Notes: generated by a model not told the origin, from the sequence alone. A stretch of DNA of 64,000 nucleotides from Rhodobacteraceae bacterium LNNU 3342 (GCA_008711135.1 VUAW01000001.1:372001-436000), one strand, 5' to 3'. Shown: positions 9,858 through 18,244, counted from the stretch's first letter. Program-made: numbers and translations.

Positions 9858-10220
9858 TTATGCCACCGCGGCTTTCGCCTTGTCCACGATCGCACCGAAA
9901 GCCTCGGGCTCGTGCACGGCGAGATCGGCGAGCACCTTGCGGTCCACCTCGATCCCGGCGACGGCCAGGGCGTTGATGAAGCGCGAATAGGTCAGCGCCG
10001 GATCGATTGCGCGGACAGCCGCGTTGATCCGCTGGATCCACAGCGCGCGGAAGTTGCGCTTGCGGTTCTTGCGGTCGCGGGTCGCGTATTGGTTGGCCTT
10101 GTCGACCGCCTGCGTCGCAGTGCGGAAGTTGGTGCCACGGGCGGCATAGTAGCCCTTGGCGGCCTTGATGACCTTGCGGTGACGGGCGTGGGTAACAACC
10201 CCGGATTTAACGCGTGCCAT
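9858..10220 (-). CDS. rplT: 50S ribosomal protein L20
   Basis: Large-subunit protein needed early in 50S assembly; it binds 23S rRNA. The 120 residues begin [19 protein letters not shown] and continue with a long basic helix ([29 protein letters not shown]) and the small globular C-terminal domain, as in all L20 proteins. It lies 12 bases after rpmI, the usual L35-L20 pair. infC, which often precedes this pair elsewhere, is absent; a small membrane protein gene and pyk lie upstream instead. Confidence 0.98.
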   Translation of the reverse strand: MARVKSGVVTHARHRKVIKAAKGYYAARGTNFRTATQAVDKANQYATRDRKNRKRNFRALWIQRINAAVRAIDPALTYSRFINALAVAGIEVDRKVLADLAVHEPEAFGAIVDKAKAAVA

Positions 10221-10232
10221 TGTCCAGCCTCC

Positions 10233-10433
10233 TTAGCGGTCGTAGGGCATGTAGGTCTTGACGATCTTGGTGTCGGATGCCGAAAGCACCGTCGTCCCGC
10301 GAGCGTCACGGATGAACTTGGTCGTCCGCTTGATCATGCCGTGGCGTTTGCCGGCCTGACCGGTCTTGATCTTGCCGGTCGCGGTCACCTTGAAGCGCTT
10401 CTTGGCGCTGGACTTGGTCTTCATCTTGGGCAT
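10233..10433 (-). CDS. rpmI: 50S ribosomal protein L35
   Basis: Small basic large-subunit protein of 66 residues, starting [14 protein letters not shown] and containing the family's [20 protein letters not shown] region. AAGGAG lies six bases before this ATG. An in-frame ATG two codons upstream overlaps the end of the Shine-Dalgarno sequence and is less likely. rplT follows after 12 bases. L20 represses its own operon through leader RNA structure in some bacteria; I see no clear L20 mimic here. Confidence 0.97.
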   Translation of the reverse strand: MPKMKTKSSAKKRFKVTATGKIKTGQAGKRHGMIKRTTKFIRDARGTTVLSASDTKIVKTYMPYDR

Positions 10434-10500
10434 TTCCATCTCCTTTGCAGGCGGTTTACGCGCGACTCGGCATGCCACATTGGCCGGACGCGCGGGTATA

Positions 10501-10537
10501 GGGCGTGCCTGATAGAGGGGCACGCCCCGCTTGGCAA
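10501..10537 (-). promoter_or_regulatory. Hairpin and candidate promoter upstream of rpmI
   Basis: A 9-bp perfect inverted repeat (10501-10509 with 10519-10527) follows the small membrane-protein gene and could attenuate read-through. The same segment holds a possible promoter on the minus strand: TTGCCA (10532-10537), a 17-base spacer, then TATCAG (10509-10514). If real, the hairpin would lie across the spacer. Evidence is sequence resemblance only. Confidence 0.35.
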
Positions 10538-10547
10538 GCGAAAAGCG

Positions 10548-10775
10548 TCAGTTCACGATGCGGGCCGCAACCTGGATGAAAGCGGCCGGGATATCAGTCA
10601 GAAGGCCCGGCCCCGGATGCTGCGCGACCGCCATGCCCACCAGAACCGCCCCTGCCAGCAGCAAGAGCGGACCGAACACCGGCCTGCGCTGATCGGCAAA
10701 AGCCGACAGGCAGGCAAGGATCCCAAAGGCCAAAGTCAGAAGCCCAAGCACGATCAGCAGGTCGAACGGCATCAT
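10548..10775 (-). CDS. Small two-helix membrane protein downstream of pyk
   Basis: A 75-residue hypothetical protein starting MMPFDLLIVLGLLTLAFG, with hydrophobic helices at about residues 5-25 and 34-52 and an amphipathic tail. A GAGGGG sequence abuts the first ATG, so the second ATG (10772) may be used. It begins 14 bases after the pyk stop and is probably co-transcribed with pyk. No family recognised. The coding call rests on position, start signal and clean hydrophobic pattern. Confidence 0.65.
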   Translation of the reverse strand: MMPFDLLIVLGLLTLAFGILACLSAFADQRRPVFGPLLLLAGAVLVGMAVAQHPGPGLLTDIPAAFIQVAARIVN

Positions 10776-10789
10776 CCCCTCATTGCGAG

Positions 10790-12235
10790 TTATTCGGGAT
10801 CGGTCCGGTAGATCAGCCGCTCCTCGCACGGGGCGACGCGCAGGATGTTGGTCGTCCCCTCGACGTTGAAGGGCACGCCGGCGGTGACCACGATCTGGTC
10901 GGCCTCGGTCGCGAAACCGTATTCGCGGGCGGCACGGGCGGCGCTGACGACGGCCCCCTTGAACCGGTCCACCGGCGCCACGACAACGCAATGCGTTCCC
11001 CAGGTCAGGCAGAGCTGCCGCGCCGTCCGCTCGATCGAGGTCAGCGCGATGATCGGCACCCGGGGCCGTTCCCGCGCCACGAGCGATGCCGTGGTGCCCG
11101 ACTGGGTAAAGCAGCAAATGGCCCGGATCTCGGTCGTCTCGGCGATCTCACGCGCGGCTGCGACGATGCCATCGGCGATGGTCTTGCGGACCGCGCGGCG
11201 GCTGGATTCGATCACGTCGCGATAGGTCTGGTCGCTCTCGACCTCGATCGCGACGTTGTTCATCGTCGTCACGGCTTCGATCGGGTACTGACCTGCGGCG
11301 GATTCAGCCGAAAGCATCACCGCATCGGCACCTTCGTAGATGGCGGTCGCGACGTCCGAAACCTCGGCCCGCGTGGGCATCGGGCTTTCGATCATGCTTT
11401 CCAGCATCTGGGTCGCGACGATCACCGGCTTGGCAGCGGCACGGGCGCCGCGCACAAGGCGCTTCTGGATCGGCGGCACGTTCTGGACGGGAAGTTCGAC
11501 GCCCAGGTCGCCCCGCGCCACCATGATCCCGTCCGAAACCGCGAGGATTTCGTTATAGGCCTTCACGGCGGCGGGCTTTTCGATCTTGGACAGGATGGCG
11601 GCGCGGCCCCGGGCCAGGGCGCGTGCCTCTTCGACATCGGCGGCGCGTTGGACAAAGGAGAGGGCCAGCCAGTCCACGCCCAGATCGCAAACGAAGTCCA
11701 GGTCGCGGCGATCCTTTTCCGACAGGGCCGCCAGCGGCAGCACCACGTCAGGCACGTTGACGCCCTTGCGGTTCGAGATCACGCCCCCGGTCACCACGAC
11801 GCAATCGGCGAAGTCGGGGCCGCAGTTTTCGACCCGCAGACGGATCTTTCCGTCATTCACCAGCAGCGAGGCGCCGGGTTCCAATGCCTCGAAGATCTCG
11901 CGATGGGGCAGCGTCACGCGGGTGCTGTCACCCTCGGCCGTATCGAGGTCCAGCCGGAACTTCTGCCCCTCGGTCAGCATCTCCTCGCCCTTGGCAAAGG
12001 CGCCCACGCGCAGCTTCGGCCCCTGAAGGTCGGCAAGGATGGCGATGGGACGGCCGGTGTCAGCCTCCACCTTTCGGATGATTTCGTGCCGGGCGCGGAT
12101 TTCGTCGTGGCTGCCGTGGCTCATGTTGAGCCGGAAGACATCCGCCCCCGCTTCGAAAAGCGCACGGATCGTCTGGTAGTCACTGGAGGCGGGGCCCAAC
12201 GTGGCCACGATTTTCACATTTCGAAGGCGTCTCAT
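10790..12235 (-). CDS. pyk: Pyruvate kinase
   Basis: Last step of glycolysis: phosphoenolpyruvate plus ADP to pyruvate plus ATP. The 481-residue protein begins MRRLRNVKIVATLGPAS and shows RLNMSHG near residue 37, the catalytic Lys segment ILSKIEKPAAV, the MVARGDLGVELP motif and the TQMLESM substrate loop. The C-terminal allosteric domain (from about residue 345) is complete. The ATG at 12235 fits the family N-terminus; an earlier in-frame ATG would add a non-homologous stretch. It diverges from an N-formylglutamate amidohydrolase gene 113 bases away. Confidence 0.97.
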   Translation of the reverse strand: MRRLRNVKIVATLGPASSDYQTIRALFEAGADVFRLNMSHGSHDEIRARHEIIRKVEADTGRPIAILADLQGPKLRVGAFAKGEEMLTEGQKFRLDLDTAEGDSTRVTLPHREIFEALEPGASLLVNDGKIRLRVENCGPDFADCVVVTGGVISNRKGVNVPDVVLPLAALSEKDRRDLDFVCDLGVDWLALSFVQRAADVEEARALARGRAAILSKIEKPAAVKAYNEILAVSDGIMVARGDLGVELPVQNVPPIQKRLVRGARAAAKPVIVATQMLESMIESPMPTRAEVSDVATAIYEGADAVMLSAESAAGQYPIEAVTTMNNVAIEVESDQTYRDVIESSRRAVRKTIADGIVAAAREIAETTEIRAICCFTQSGTTASLVARERPRVPIIALTSIERTARQLCLTWGTHCVVVAPVDRFKGAVVSAARAAREYGFATEADQIVVTAGVPFNVEGTTNILRVAPCEERLIYRTDPE

Positions 12236-12348
12236 GCTGCCTTTATCCTGTCTTGCTTCGGGATCGCGGTGGGCCGCAGCCTGTATGGCCGAATTCCCTT
12301 CGAGGGGCAACTGGCGCTTTATCCCATGGTTGGTTAAAGGACGGTGAC

Positions 12349-13104
12349 ATGGCAGACACAGAACTCATCCCCCAACCGGTCGAGATCCTGGGCACCGCGT
12401 GTGACTCGCGCTGGCTGCTGACCTGCGACCATGCCAGCAACGCCGTGCCCCCTTGGGTGAACGGCGGCTGCCTGGGCATCGCCCCTGCGGACATGAACCG
12501 CCATATCGCCTATGACGTCGGCGCGGCGGGGCTGACGCGGATGCTGGCGGAACGGCTTGGGGCGCCTGCGGTGCTTTCGGGCTTCTCTCGGCTGGTGATC
12601 GACCCGAACCGGGGCGAGGATGATCCGACGCTGCTGATGAAGCTTTATGACGGCACGATCATCCCCGCGAACCGGCACCTCGACGCCACCGAACGGGCAC
12701 GCCGGCTCGACCGGCTCTATCGTCCCTATCATGACGCGCTGGCGCGGCTGGCGACGCGGCGCCCGGATACGGTGGTCCTGTCGGTGCACAGCTTCACCCC
12801 GCAACTGCGTGGACGTCCGCCCCGGCCCTGGCACGTGGGCGTGCTGTTCGCACGGGACACGCGGCTCGCCCGCCCCCTGATCGACCTGCTGCGGGCCGAA
12901 GGGGATATCTGCGTGGGCGAGAACGAGCCCTACGACGGCCACCTGCCCGGCGACGCGATCGATCGCCACGCGCTGCAAAGTGGCCGCCCGAATGCGCTGA
13001 TCGAATTGCGCAACGACCTGATCGAAACCCCGGCGCAACAGCGCCATTGGGCGGACCGGCTTGCCCCCATTCTTGAAGGGGCGCTTGCCCGCGCCAATCT
13101 CTGA
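12349..13104 (+). CDS. N-formylglutamate amidohydrolase family protein
   Basis: A 251-residue zinc-dependent hydrolase of the N-formylglutamate deformylase (FGase) family. Family landmarks are the TCDHASN segment near residue 36, GFSRLVIDPNRG, the SVHSFTP strand, and the late VGENEPYDG and NALIELRNDL blocks. The classic member releases formate from N-formylglutamate in histidine breakdown; no hut genes are nearby, so the true substrate may differ. The ATG at 12349 has AAAGGA upstream. DUF1244 follows after 18 bases, apparently in the same operon. Confidence 0.88.
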   Translation: MADTELIPQPVEILGTACDSRWLLTCDHASNAVPPWVNGGCLGIAPADMNRHIAYDVGAAGLTRMLAERLGAPAVLSGFSRLVIDPNRGEDDPTLLMKLYDGTIIPANRHLDATERARRLDRLYRPYHDALARLATRRPDTVVLSVHSFTPQLRGRPPRPWHVGVLFARDTRLARPLIDLLRAEGDICVGENEPYDGHLPGDAIDRHALQSGRPNALIELRNDLIETPAQQRHWADRLAPILEGALARANL

Positions 13105-13122
13105 CCCTGAAAGGAGACAGCA

Positions 13123-13431
13123 ATGGACGACGCCACCCGCACTGAAATCGAGGCCGCCGCCTTCCGCCGCCTTGTCGAGCATCTGATGGACAAGCGCCCG
13201 GACGTGCAGAACATCGACATGATGAACCTCGCCGGTTTCTGCCGGAACTGCCTGTCGCGCTGGTATCAGGAAGCCGCCAATGAACGCGGAGTCGAGATGG
13301 GCAAGGAGGAAGCACGCGAAATCGTCTACGGCATGCCCTATGACGAATGGCGCGAAAAGAACCAGAGAGAAGCGAGCGACGATCAGAAGGCCGCGTTCGA
13401 AACCGCCTTCCGCGAAAACGTCGGCAAGTAG
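13123..13431 (+). CDS. DUF1244 domain-containing protein
   Basis: A 102-residue soluble protein carrying the strongly conserved DUF1244 core MNLAGFCRNCLSRWYQEAA (about residues 34-52), followed by the MPYDEW helix. Two conserved Cys (FCRNC) suggest metal binding or redox chemistry, but no function is established as far as I know. An AAGGAG ribosome-binding site precedes the ATG. It follows the N-formylglutamate amidohydrolase gene in the same orientation and converges on the DinB-like gene with a two-base gap. Confidence 0.92.
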   Translation: MDDATRTEIEAAAFRRLVEHLMDKRPDVQNIDMMNLAGFCRNCLSRWYQEAANERGVEMGKEEAREIVYGMPYDEWREKNQREASDDQKAAFETAFRENVGK

Positions 13432-13433
13432 GC

Positions 13434-13946
13434 TCAGCCGAAGCGGCGGCCTTCCTCGGTCCGCTGAAAGTAGATGAGGTCAAGCGGCGGCGCCGCCCGG
13501 CCCAGCCGCGTCAGGACCGCATGGGCCTGCCCGCGATGATGCGTCTGGTGGTTGAAGAAATGCGCCAGCGCCGGGGCGAGCCGTTGGCGGATGGTTTTGC
13601 GGTCGGTGACGGTGACATAGGTGAAGTCGCCCGCCAGCGCCGGCTCCTCCAGTCCATCGATCCAGTCCCGGATGCGGGCATCCTCGATCACCCGCGCCTC
13701 CCGCAGGGCGGCAAGGTCGCGGTGCAGGATGTCGCTCAGCGCCAAGACCGGCTGGTCCGCCCCTGTGAACCGGGCCAGCCAGATCCGGTCCGCCACCAGC
13801 AGGTGATTGAGCGTGCCCCCCAGCGAACTGAAGAACACGCCACTGTCGCGCCACAGGTCATCTTCGCCCAGGTCTACCGCGGCATCGTAAAGCCGCACGT
13901 TGGCCCACTGGTTGTAGGCGGCAAACATGGCGAAGTGATCCCGCAT
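13434..13946 (-). CDS. DinB family protein
   Basis: A 170-residue four-helix-bundle protein of the DinB/YfiT superfamily, which includes metal-dependent thiol transferases and damage-inducible proteins. The three expected metal-ligand His are in LNHLLVAD (about residue 48) and HFFNHQTHHRGQ (about 130-141). The gene starts seven bases after the stop of the D-amino acid aminotransferase gene, so it is the last member of the dgcN-dgcA operon. A role in handling thiols or a by-product is possible but only inferred. Confidence 0.85.
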   Translation of the reverse strand: MRDHFAMFAAYNQWANVRLYDAAVDLGEDDLWRDSGVFFSSLGGTLNHLLVADRIWLARFTGADQPVLALSDILHRDLAALREARVIEDARIRDWIDGLEEPALAGDFTYVTVTDRKTIRQRLAPALAHFFNHQTHHRGQAHAVLTRLGRAAPPLDLIYFQRTEEGRRFG

Positions 13947-13953
13947 CGGACCC

Positions 13954-14808
13954 TCAGATGGCAGCCTTGCGCATTTCGTCGAGATATAGCTCGCGCAGGC
14001 GGGTTGCCACTGGCCCCGGGGTTCCGTCGCCCAGCGCCACGCCGTCGATCCCCACCACCGGCATCACGAAGGCCGAGGCCGAGGTGATGAAGGCCTCATC
14101 CGCCTCTTTTGCTTCCTCTACCGTGAAGGCGCGTTCCTCGACTTCCATCTGCGCCTCGCGGGCAAAGCGCAGGACGGCGGCGCGGGTGATGCCGTGCAGG
14201 ATTTCGTTGCCCAGGTGGCGGGTGATGATCTTGCCGCCCTTGACGATATAGGCGTTGTTCGAGGTGCCCTCGGTCACCTTGCCATCCTCGACCAGCCACG
14301 CATCGTCGGCGCCGGCCTTCTTGGCCATCATCTTGCCCATCGACGGGTAAAGCAGCTGCACCGTCTTGATGTCGCGCCGCCCCCAGCGGATGTCGGGGAT
14401 CGAAATGACCTTGATTCCCGTCTTTGCCGCCGGGTTCTGGGCCAGGCCGGGCTTGGACTGGGTGAACAGCACCACGGTGGGTTCGGCATCGACCGGGAAC
14501 AGGAAGTCACGATCGGCCGCGCCGCGGGTGACCTGAAGGTAGATCATCCCGTCCACCAGGTCGTTCCGCGTCACCAGTTCGCGGTGGATGGTCAGCCATT
14601 CGTCATCCGACAGCGGGTTCTTCATCTCCAGCTCGTTCAGCGACCGCGCCAGCCGCTTCAGGTGGCCGTCAAAGTCGATGAGCTTGCCGTCAAGGACGCT
14701 CGTCACCTCATAGACACCATCGGCCATGAGGAAACCACGGTCAAAGACCGAGACCTTCGCCTCTTCCTCGGGCAGGTAATCGCCATTCACATAGACAGTC
14801 CGGCTCAT
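13954..14808 (-). CDS. D-amino acid aminotransferase (fold-type IV)
   Basis: PLP-dependent transaminase of the D-alanine aminotransferase/branched-chain class, 284 residues. The Schiff-base Lys is K148 in RRDIKTVQLL, Arg and Tyr ligands are in the first half, and TEGTSNN near residue 182 is the phosphate-binding loop. In family members it interconverts D-amino acids and 2-oxo acids, commonly D-Glu/2-oxoglutarate and D-Ala/pyruvate. Two tandem ATGs exist (14811, 14808); the second sits better behind AAGGAG. It lies 11 bases after dgcA, which fits D-amino-acid catabolism. Confidence 0.9.
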   Translation of the reverse strand: MSRTVYVNGDYLPEEEAKVSVFDRGFLMADGVYEVTSVLDGKLIDFDGHLKRLARSLNELEMKNPLSDDEWLTIHRELVTRNDLVDGMIYLQVTRGAADRDFLFPVDAEPTVVLFTQSKPGLAQNPAAKTGIKVISIPDIRWGRRDIKTVQLLYPSMGKMMAKKAGADDAWLVEDGKVTEGTSNNAYIVKGGKIITRHLGNEILHGITRAAVLRFAREAQMEVEERAFTVEEAKEADEAFITSASAFVMPVVGIDGVALGDGTPGPVATRLRELYLDEMRKAAI

Positions 14809-14819
14809 CATTCTCTCCT

Positions 14820-15785
14820 TCAGCCCCAAAGCGCCGCTTGCGCGGGGTGGACGCCCGCCTCGTCATATTGCAGCGGATGTTCGCGGTCTTCGGCCAGAAG
14901 CAGCGGCCCGTCAAGGTCCGTCACCGCCACGCCCTGCGCCACCAGAACCGCCGGCGCCATGGCGAGCGACGACCCTACCATGCAGCCGACCATGACCTCG
15001 TACCCTTCGGCCAGCGCCTGCTGTTTCAGCGCCAGCGCCTCGGTCAACCCGCCGGTCTTGTCGAGCTTGATGTTCACCATGTCATACTTGCCCTTCAGCC
15101 CAGGCAGGCTCTGGCGGTCATGGCAGCTTTCGTCGGCGCAGACCGGCAGCGGCCGCGCGATTTCGGCCAGCATGTCGTCCTGCCCCGCAGGCAGCGGCTG
15201 TTCGACCATCGCCACGCCCAGCCGCAGCAGATGCGGCGCAAGTTCGGCATAGACATCCGCCGTCCAGCCTTCGTTTGCATCCACCACGATCTTCGGCTTG
15301 GGCGCGCCGGCCCGCACCGCCTCCAGCCGCGCCATGTCATCGGGCGTGCCGAGCTTGATCTTGAGCACCGGCCGATGCGCGTTCCGCGCCGCCGCCGCCC
15401 GCATGTTTTCAGGGCTATCCAGCGACAGGGTGAAGGCCGTCACCTCCGGCCCCGGCGCGGCAAGGCCAGCCAGTTCCCAGACGCGCTTGCCTGCCCGCTT
15501 CGCCTCCAGGTCCCACAGTGCGCAATCCACCGCGTTCCGTGCGGCACCGGCGGGCAAGAAGTCTTGCAGCGCCTGCCGGTCAAGCGGCAGCGCCAGACCT
15601 TCGATCTGCGCGGTGACGTTCTCCAACGTTTCTCCATAGCGGGCATAGGGAACGCATTCGCCCCAGCCCCTATGCTCCCCATCCTCGATGCGGACGGTCA
15701 GGACGCGGGCCTCGGTTCGGCTGCCTCGGCTGATGGTGAAGACCTCGGCAAGGCGGAACGTGTCGGGGGTAACGGTCAGGCGCAT
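14820..15785 (-). CDS. dgcA: N-acetyl-D-glutamate racemase DgcA (enolase superfamily)
   Basis: A 321-residue enolase-superfamily enzyme of the muconate-lactonizing/dipeptide-epimerase branch. The barrel residues are intact: K142-x-K144 (LKIKLG), metal ligands D169 (VVDANEGW), E195 (EQPLP) and D218 (CADESCH), and K240 (NIKLDKTGG). Such enzymes racemise an alpha carbon. By sequence alone it could be an L-Ala-D/L-Glu epimerase, but pairing with a DUF1611 (DgcN) gene points to DgcA, which converts N-acetyl-D-glutamate to the L form. It follows dgcN after 57 bases. Confidence 0.85.
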   Translation of the reverse strand: MRLTVTPDTFRLAEVFTISRGSRTEARVLTVRIEDGEHRGWGECVPYARYGETLENVTAQIEGLALPLDRQALQDFLPAGAARNAVDCALWDLEAKRAGKRVWELAGLAAPGPEVTAFTLSLDSPENMRAAAARNAHRPVLKIKLGTPDDMARLEAVRAGAPKPKIVVDANEGWTADVYAELAPHLLRLGVAMVEQPLPAGQDDMLAEIARPLPVCADESCHDRQSLPGLKGKYDMVNIKLDKTGGLTEALALKQQALAEGYEVMVGCMVGSSLAMAPAVLVAQGVAVTDLDGPLLLAEDREHPLQYDEAGVHPAQAALWG

Positions 15786-15842
15786 GAACTCTCCTTCCGG
15801 CCCCGGACGTGCCGGGGCTCCAATCTCTCGCAGCGGATCAGA

Positions 15843-16844
15843 TCAGATCGCTGCCAGCGCGTCCACCAGACGCCCGGCGCCGTGGCGGAACGGATCGACG
15901 GCGGGAAGGCCCATCTCTGCCTCCACCTTCGCGAGGCAGGCCTGCGCCTCTTCCTCGGACATGTGCTGGGTGTTGACCGAAATCCCCACCACCTGCACAT
16001 CCGGGTTCGCCACCCGCGCCATCAGCAGCGCCGCATCCCGCAGCGCCTCAAGGCTGGGCAGGGTGTAATCCGGCAGGCCACGCATATGCGCACGCGTGGG
16101 TTCATGGCACAGCACCAGCGCATCCGGCTGCCCTCCATGGATCAGCGCCAGCGTCACGCCGGAATAGGAGACGTGGAACAGGCTCCCCTGCCCCTCGATC
16201 AGGTCCCAGTGGTCGGGGTCGTTGTCCGGCGTCAGCCATTCGATCGAACCGGCCATAAAGTCGGCGATCACTGCATCCAGCGGCACGCCTTCGCCCGTGA
16301 TCAGGATGCCCGTCTGGCCCGTGGCGCGGAACGAGGATTTCATCCCCCGCTCCCGCATCTCCTTGTCCATCGCAAGGGCGGTGTACATCTTGCCGACCGA
16401 ACAGTCAGTGCCCACGGCCAGCATCCGCTTGCCCGTCCGCTTCTTGCCGTTGGCGATCGGGTAGTCGACCACCGGCACGCGGACATCATGCAGTTCGCGG
16501 CCGTATTTCTCGGCGGCCTCGACCAGTGCCGGCTCCTCCCGCAGCAGGTTGTGCAAGCCGCTGGCAAGGTCGAAACCTTCGGCCAGCGCGGCGACCAGAA
16601 CCTCCAGCCACGCCTTGGAAATCACGCCGCCACGGTTCGCGACGCCCACCACCAGAGTCTTGCAACCTGCGGCCTTGGCTTCGGCCAGCGTCATGTCCGG
16701 CAGCTTCATGTCAGCCTTGCAGCCTTCCATCCGGAACTGGCCCACGGCGAATTCCGGCCGCCAGTCACGAATCCCCTGCGCGACCTTGGCTGCAAGCGGA
16801 TCCGGCGCATCGCCGAGGAACAGGAGATAGGGAGTCTTGATCAT
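15843..16844 (-). CDS. dgcN: D-glutamate N-acetyltransferase DgcN (DUF1611)
   Basis: A 333-residue protein with an N-terminal Rossmann-like domain (about 1-130) and a C-terminal P-loop domain carrying GTDCSVGK at residues 145-152, the DUF1611 architecture. DgcN enzymes of this family acetylate D-glutamate, the first step of the DgcN-DgcA route feeding N-acetyl-L-glutamate to arginine or glutamate metabolism. This is known for the family; here it is inferred from similarity and from the adjacent racemase and D-transaminase genes. The gene heads the minus-strand operon and diverges from mcl1. Confidence 0.87.
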   Translation of the reverse strand: MIKTPYLLFLGDAPDPLAAKVAQGIRDWRPEFAVGQFRMEGCKADMKLPDMTLAEAKAAGCKTLVVGVANRGGVISKAWLEVLVAALAEGFDLASGLHNLLREEPALVEAAEKYGRELHDVRVPVVDYPIANGKKRTGKRMLAVGTDCSVGKMYTALAMDKEMRERGMKSSFRATGQTGILITGEGVPLDAVIADFMAGSIEWLTPDNDPDHWDLIEGQGSLFHVSYSGVTLALIHGGQPDALVLCHEPTRAHMRGLPDYTLPSLEALRDAALLMARVANPDVQVVGISVNTQHMSEEEAQACLAKVEAEMGLPAVDPFRHGAGRLVDALAAI

Positions 16845-17120
16845 GATGGGCCTTTCCAGATTCTCCCGTCAGCTTGCGTCGGCAGGCGCGGGATGTCTTG
16901 GGTATTTCTGGCGCTTGCTGCACCTGCAGCGCAACTTCTTCCGCCATATCTACAAAATATTCGAAGATTGTTCACAAAAGGCGCAAGGCGCGTCTTAATC
17001 CCGACGTGATGCCGCGCCTGCACATCAGTTTTTGCGCCTGCAACAAGAGGCTTGCGAACGCGTCGGCAATATCCTACCGCTATCTGCGTAACCCGTGAAA
17101 TTTCGTTATCAAGGTTCAGC
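16845..17120. other. Divergent intergenic region dgcN / mcl1
   Basis: This 276-base gap is among the largest in the window. It has an AT-rich island (about 16945-16980) in an otherwise GC-rich setting and must hold promoters for both dgcN and mcl1. I see no open reading frame or tRNA in it. A palindrome and candidate promoter are listed separately. Confidence 0.6.
16949..16977 (-). promoter_or_regulatory. Candidate dgcN promoter with overlapping palindromic operator
   Basis: TTGTTCACAA at 16968-16977 is an inverted repeat (TTGT-2-ACAA) resembling operators of GntR-type regulators. On the minus strand it contains TTGTGA as a possible -35; TGTAGA at 16949-16954 sits 17 bases downstream as a weak -10. 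A repressor there would block dgcN. The symmetry is seen; regulator type and promoter are inferred, and no regulator gene lies nearby. Confidence 0.35.
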
Positions 17121-18077
17121 ATGAGCTTCCGTCTGCAGCCTTCGCCCCCCGCGCGTCCCAACCGGTGTCAGCTTTTCGGCCCTGGCTCGCGCCCGGCGAT
17201 CTTTGAGAAGATGGCGCAAAGCGCTGCGGATGTCATAAACCTTGATCTTGAAGATTCCGTGGCACCTGACGACAAGGCGCAGGCGCGGACCAACATCATC
17301 CAGGCGATCGGTGACATCGACTGGGGCAACAAGCATCTTTCGGTCCGGATCAACGGGCTCGACACGCCCTACTGGTACCGCGACGTGGTCGATCTGCTTG
17401 AACAGGCCGGCAACCGGCTGGACCAGATCATGATCCCTAAGGTGGGCTGTGCTGCGGATGTCTATGCCGTCGATGCGCTGGTCACCGCCGTCGAGCGCGC
17501 CAAAGGCCGCACCAGACCCATCAGTCTGGAGGTCATCATCGAAACCGCCGCCGGCATTACCCATGTCGAGGAAATCGCGGCATCCAGCCCCCGCCTGCAG
17601 GCCATGAGCCTGGGCGCGGCCGATTTCGCGGCATCGATGGGAATGCAGACGACGGGCATCGGCGGCACCCAGGAAAATTACTACATGCTGCGCGAGGGCA
17701 CGAAGTACTGGGCCGATCCGTGGCACTGGGCGCAGACTGCGATCGTCGCCGCCTGCCGCACCCACGGGATTCTGCCGGTGGATGGCCCCTTCGGTGACTT
17801 TTCCGATGATGAGGGCTTCCGTGCGCAGGCGTTGCGGTCGGCGACGCTGGGCATGGTCGGCAAATGGGCGATCCACCCCAAGCAGGTCGCCCTTGCGAAT
17901 GAGGTCTTCACCCCGTCGGACAGCGCTGTAACCGAGGCGCGTGAAATCCTCGCGGCCATGGAACAGGCCCGGGCCGAAGGTGCCGGCGCCACCGTCTACA
18001 AGGGGCGGCTTGTTGACATCGCCTCCATCCGGCAGGCCGAGGTCATCGTCCGGCAGGCCGAGATGATCGCCACGTAG
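17121..18077 (+). CDS. mcl1: L-malyl-CoA/beta-methylmalyl-CoA lyase
   Basis: HpcH/HpaI (CitE-like) aldolase of 318 residues, a length typical of Rhodobacter Mcl1. It cleaves beta-methylmalyl-CoA to glyoxylate and propionyl-CoA and makes or cleaves L-malyl-CoA in the ethylmalonyl-CoA pathway. Family blocks are FGPGSRPAIFEKM, NLDLEDSV (metal-binding Glu/Asp), SLEVIIETAAG, LGAADFAASMG and GKWAIHPKQV. The ATG at 17121 gives the usual N-terminus MSFRLQPSPPARPNRCQLF. It is apparently a single gene followed by a strong hairpin. Confidence 0.94.
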   Translation: MSFRLQPSPPARPNRCQLFGPGSRPAIFEKMAQSAADVINLDLEDSVAPDDKAQARTNIIQAIGDIDWGNKHLSVRINGLDTPYWYRDVVDLLEQAGNRLDQIMIPKVGCAADVYAVDALVTAVERAKGRTRPISLEVIIETAAGITHVEEIAASSPRLQAMSLGAADFAASMGMQTTGIGGTQENYYMLREGTKYWADPWHWAQTAIVAACRTHGILPVDGPFGDFSDDEGFRAQALRSATLGMVGKWAIHPKQVALANEVFTPSDSAVTEAREILAAMEQARAEGAGATVYKGRLVDIASIRQAEVIVRQAEMIAT

Positions 18078-18132
18078 GAACCCATCCCGTCGCGCCGGGG
18101 AGGGCCAGACGGGAAATCAGGGGAGGAGGCGC

Positions 18133-18156
18133 ACGCCCCGGAGCAATCCGGGGCGT
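18133..18156 (+). terminator. Hairpin after mcl1, probable terminator
   Basis: A perfect 10-bp stem (18133-18142 with 18147-18156) closes a GCAA tetraloop, 55 bases past the mcl1 stop. The downstream tract CGCTGTTT is short in T, so termination may be partial or Rho-assisted. The very stable stem and position support a terminator. Confidence 0.65.
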
Positions 18157-18187
18157 CGCTGTTTCCAGAACCCTCCGGGGCAGGACG

Positions 18188-18218
18188 TTGCAAATCCGGA
18201 CCCGCGCGGGCATATAGC
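18188..18218 (+). promoter_or_regulatory. Candidate promoter of accA
   Basis: TTGCAA (18188-18193) is followed by CATATAGC. Depending on spacing (17 or 19) the -10 is CATATA (18211-18216) or TATAGC (18213-18218). It lies between the mcl1 hairpin and the accA ribosome-binding site, giving a leader of roughly 20-25 bases. Confidence 0.4.
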
Positions 18219-18244
18219 AGCCGATCAACCTTTGGAGCGTGGGC

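Noticed and set aside
10233-10433. An L20-type autoregulatory leader upstream of rpmI
   Set aside because: The 10501-10527 hairpin lacks the internal features of known L20 sites and is better placed as an attenuator or promoter spacer; no infC precedes it.
16845-17120. Possible tRNA or small RNA in the dgcN/mcl1 gap
   Set aside because: No cloverleaf, CCA end or TTC-loop consensus; the AT-rich patch is better explained by promoters.
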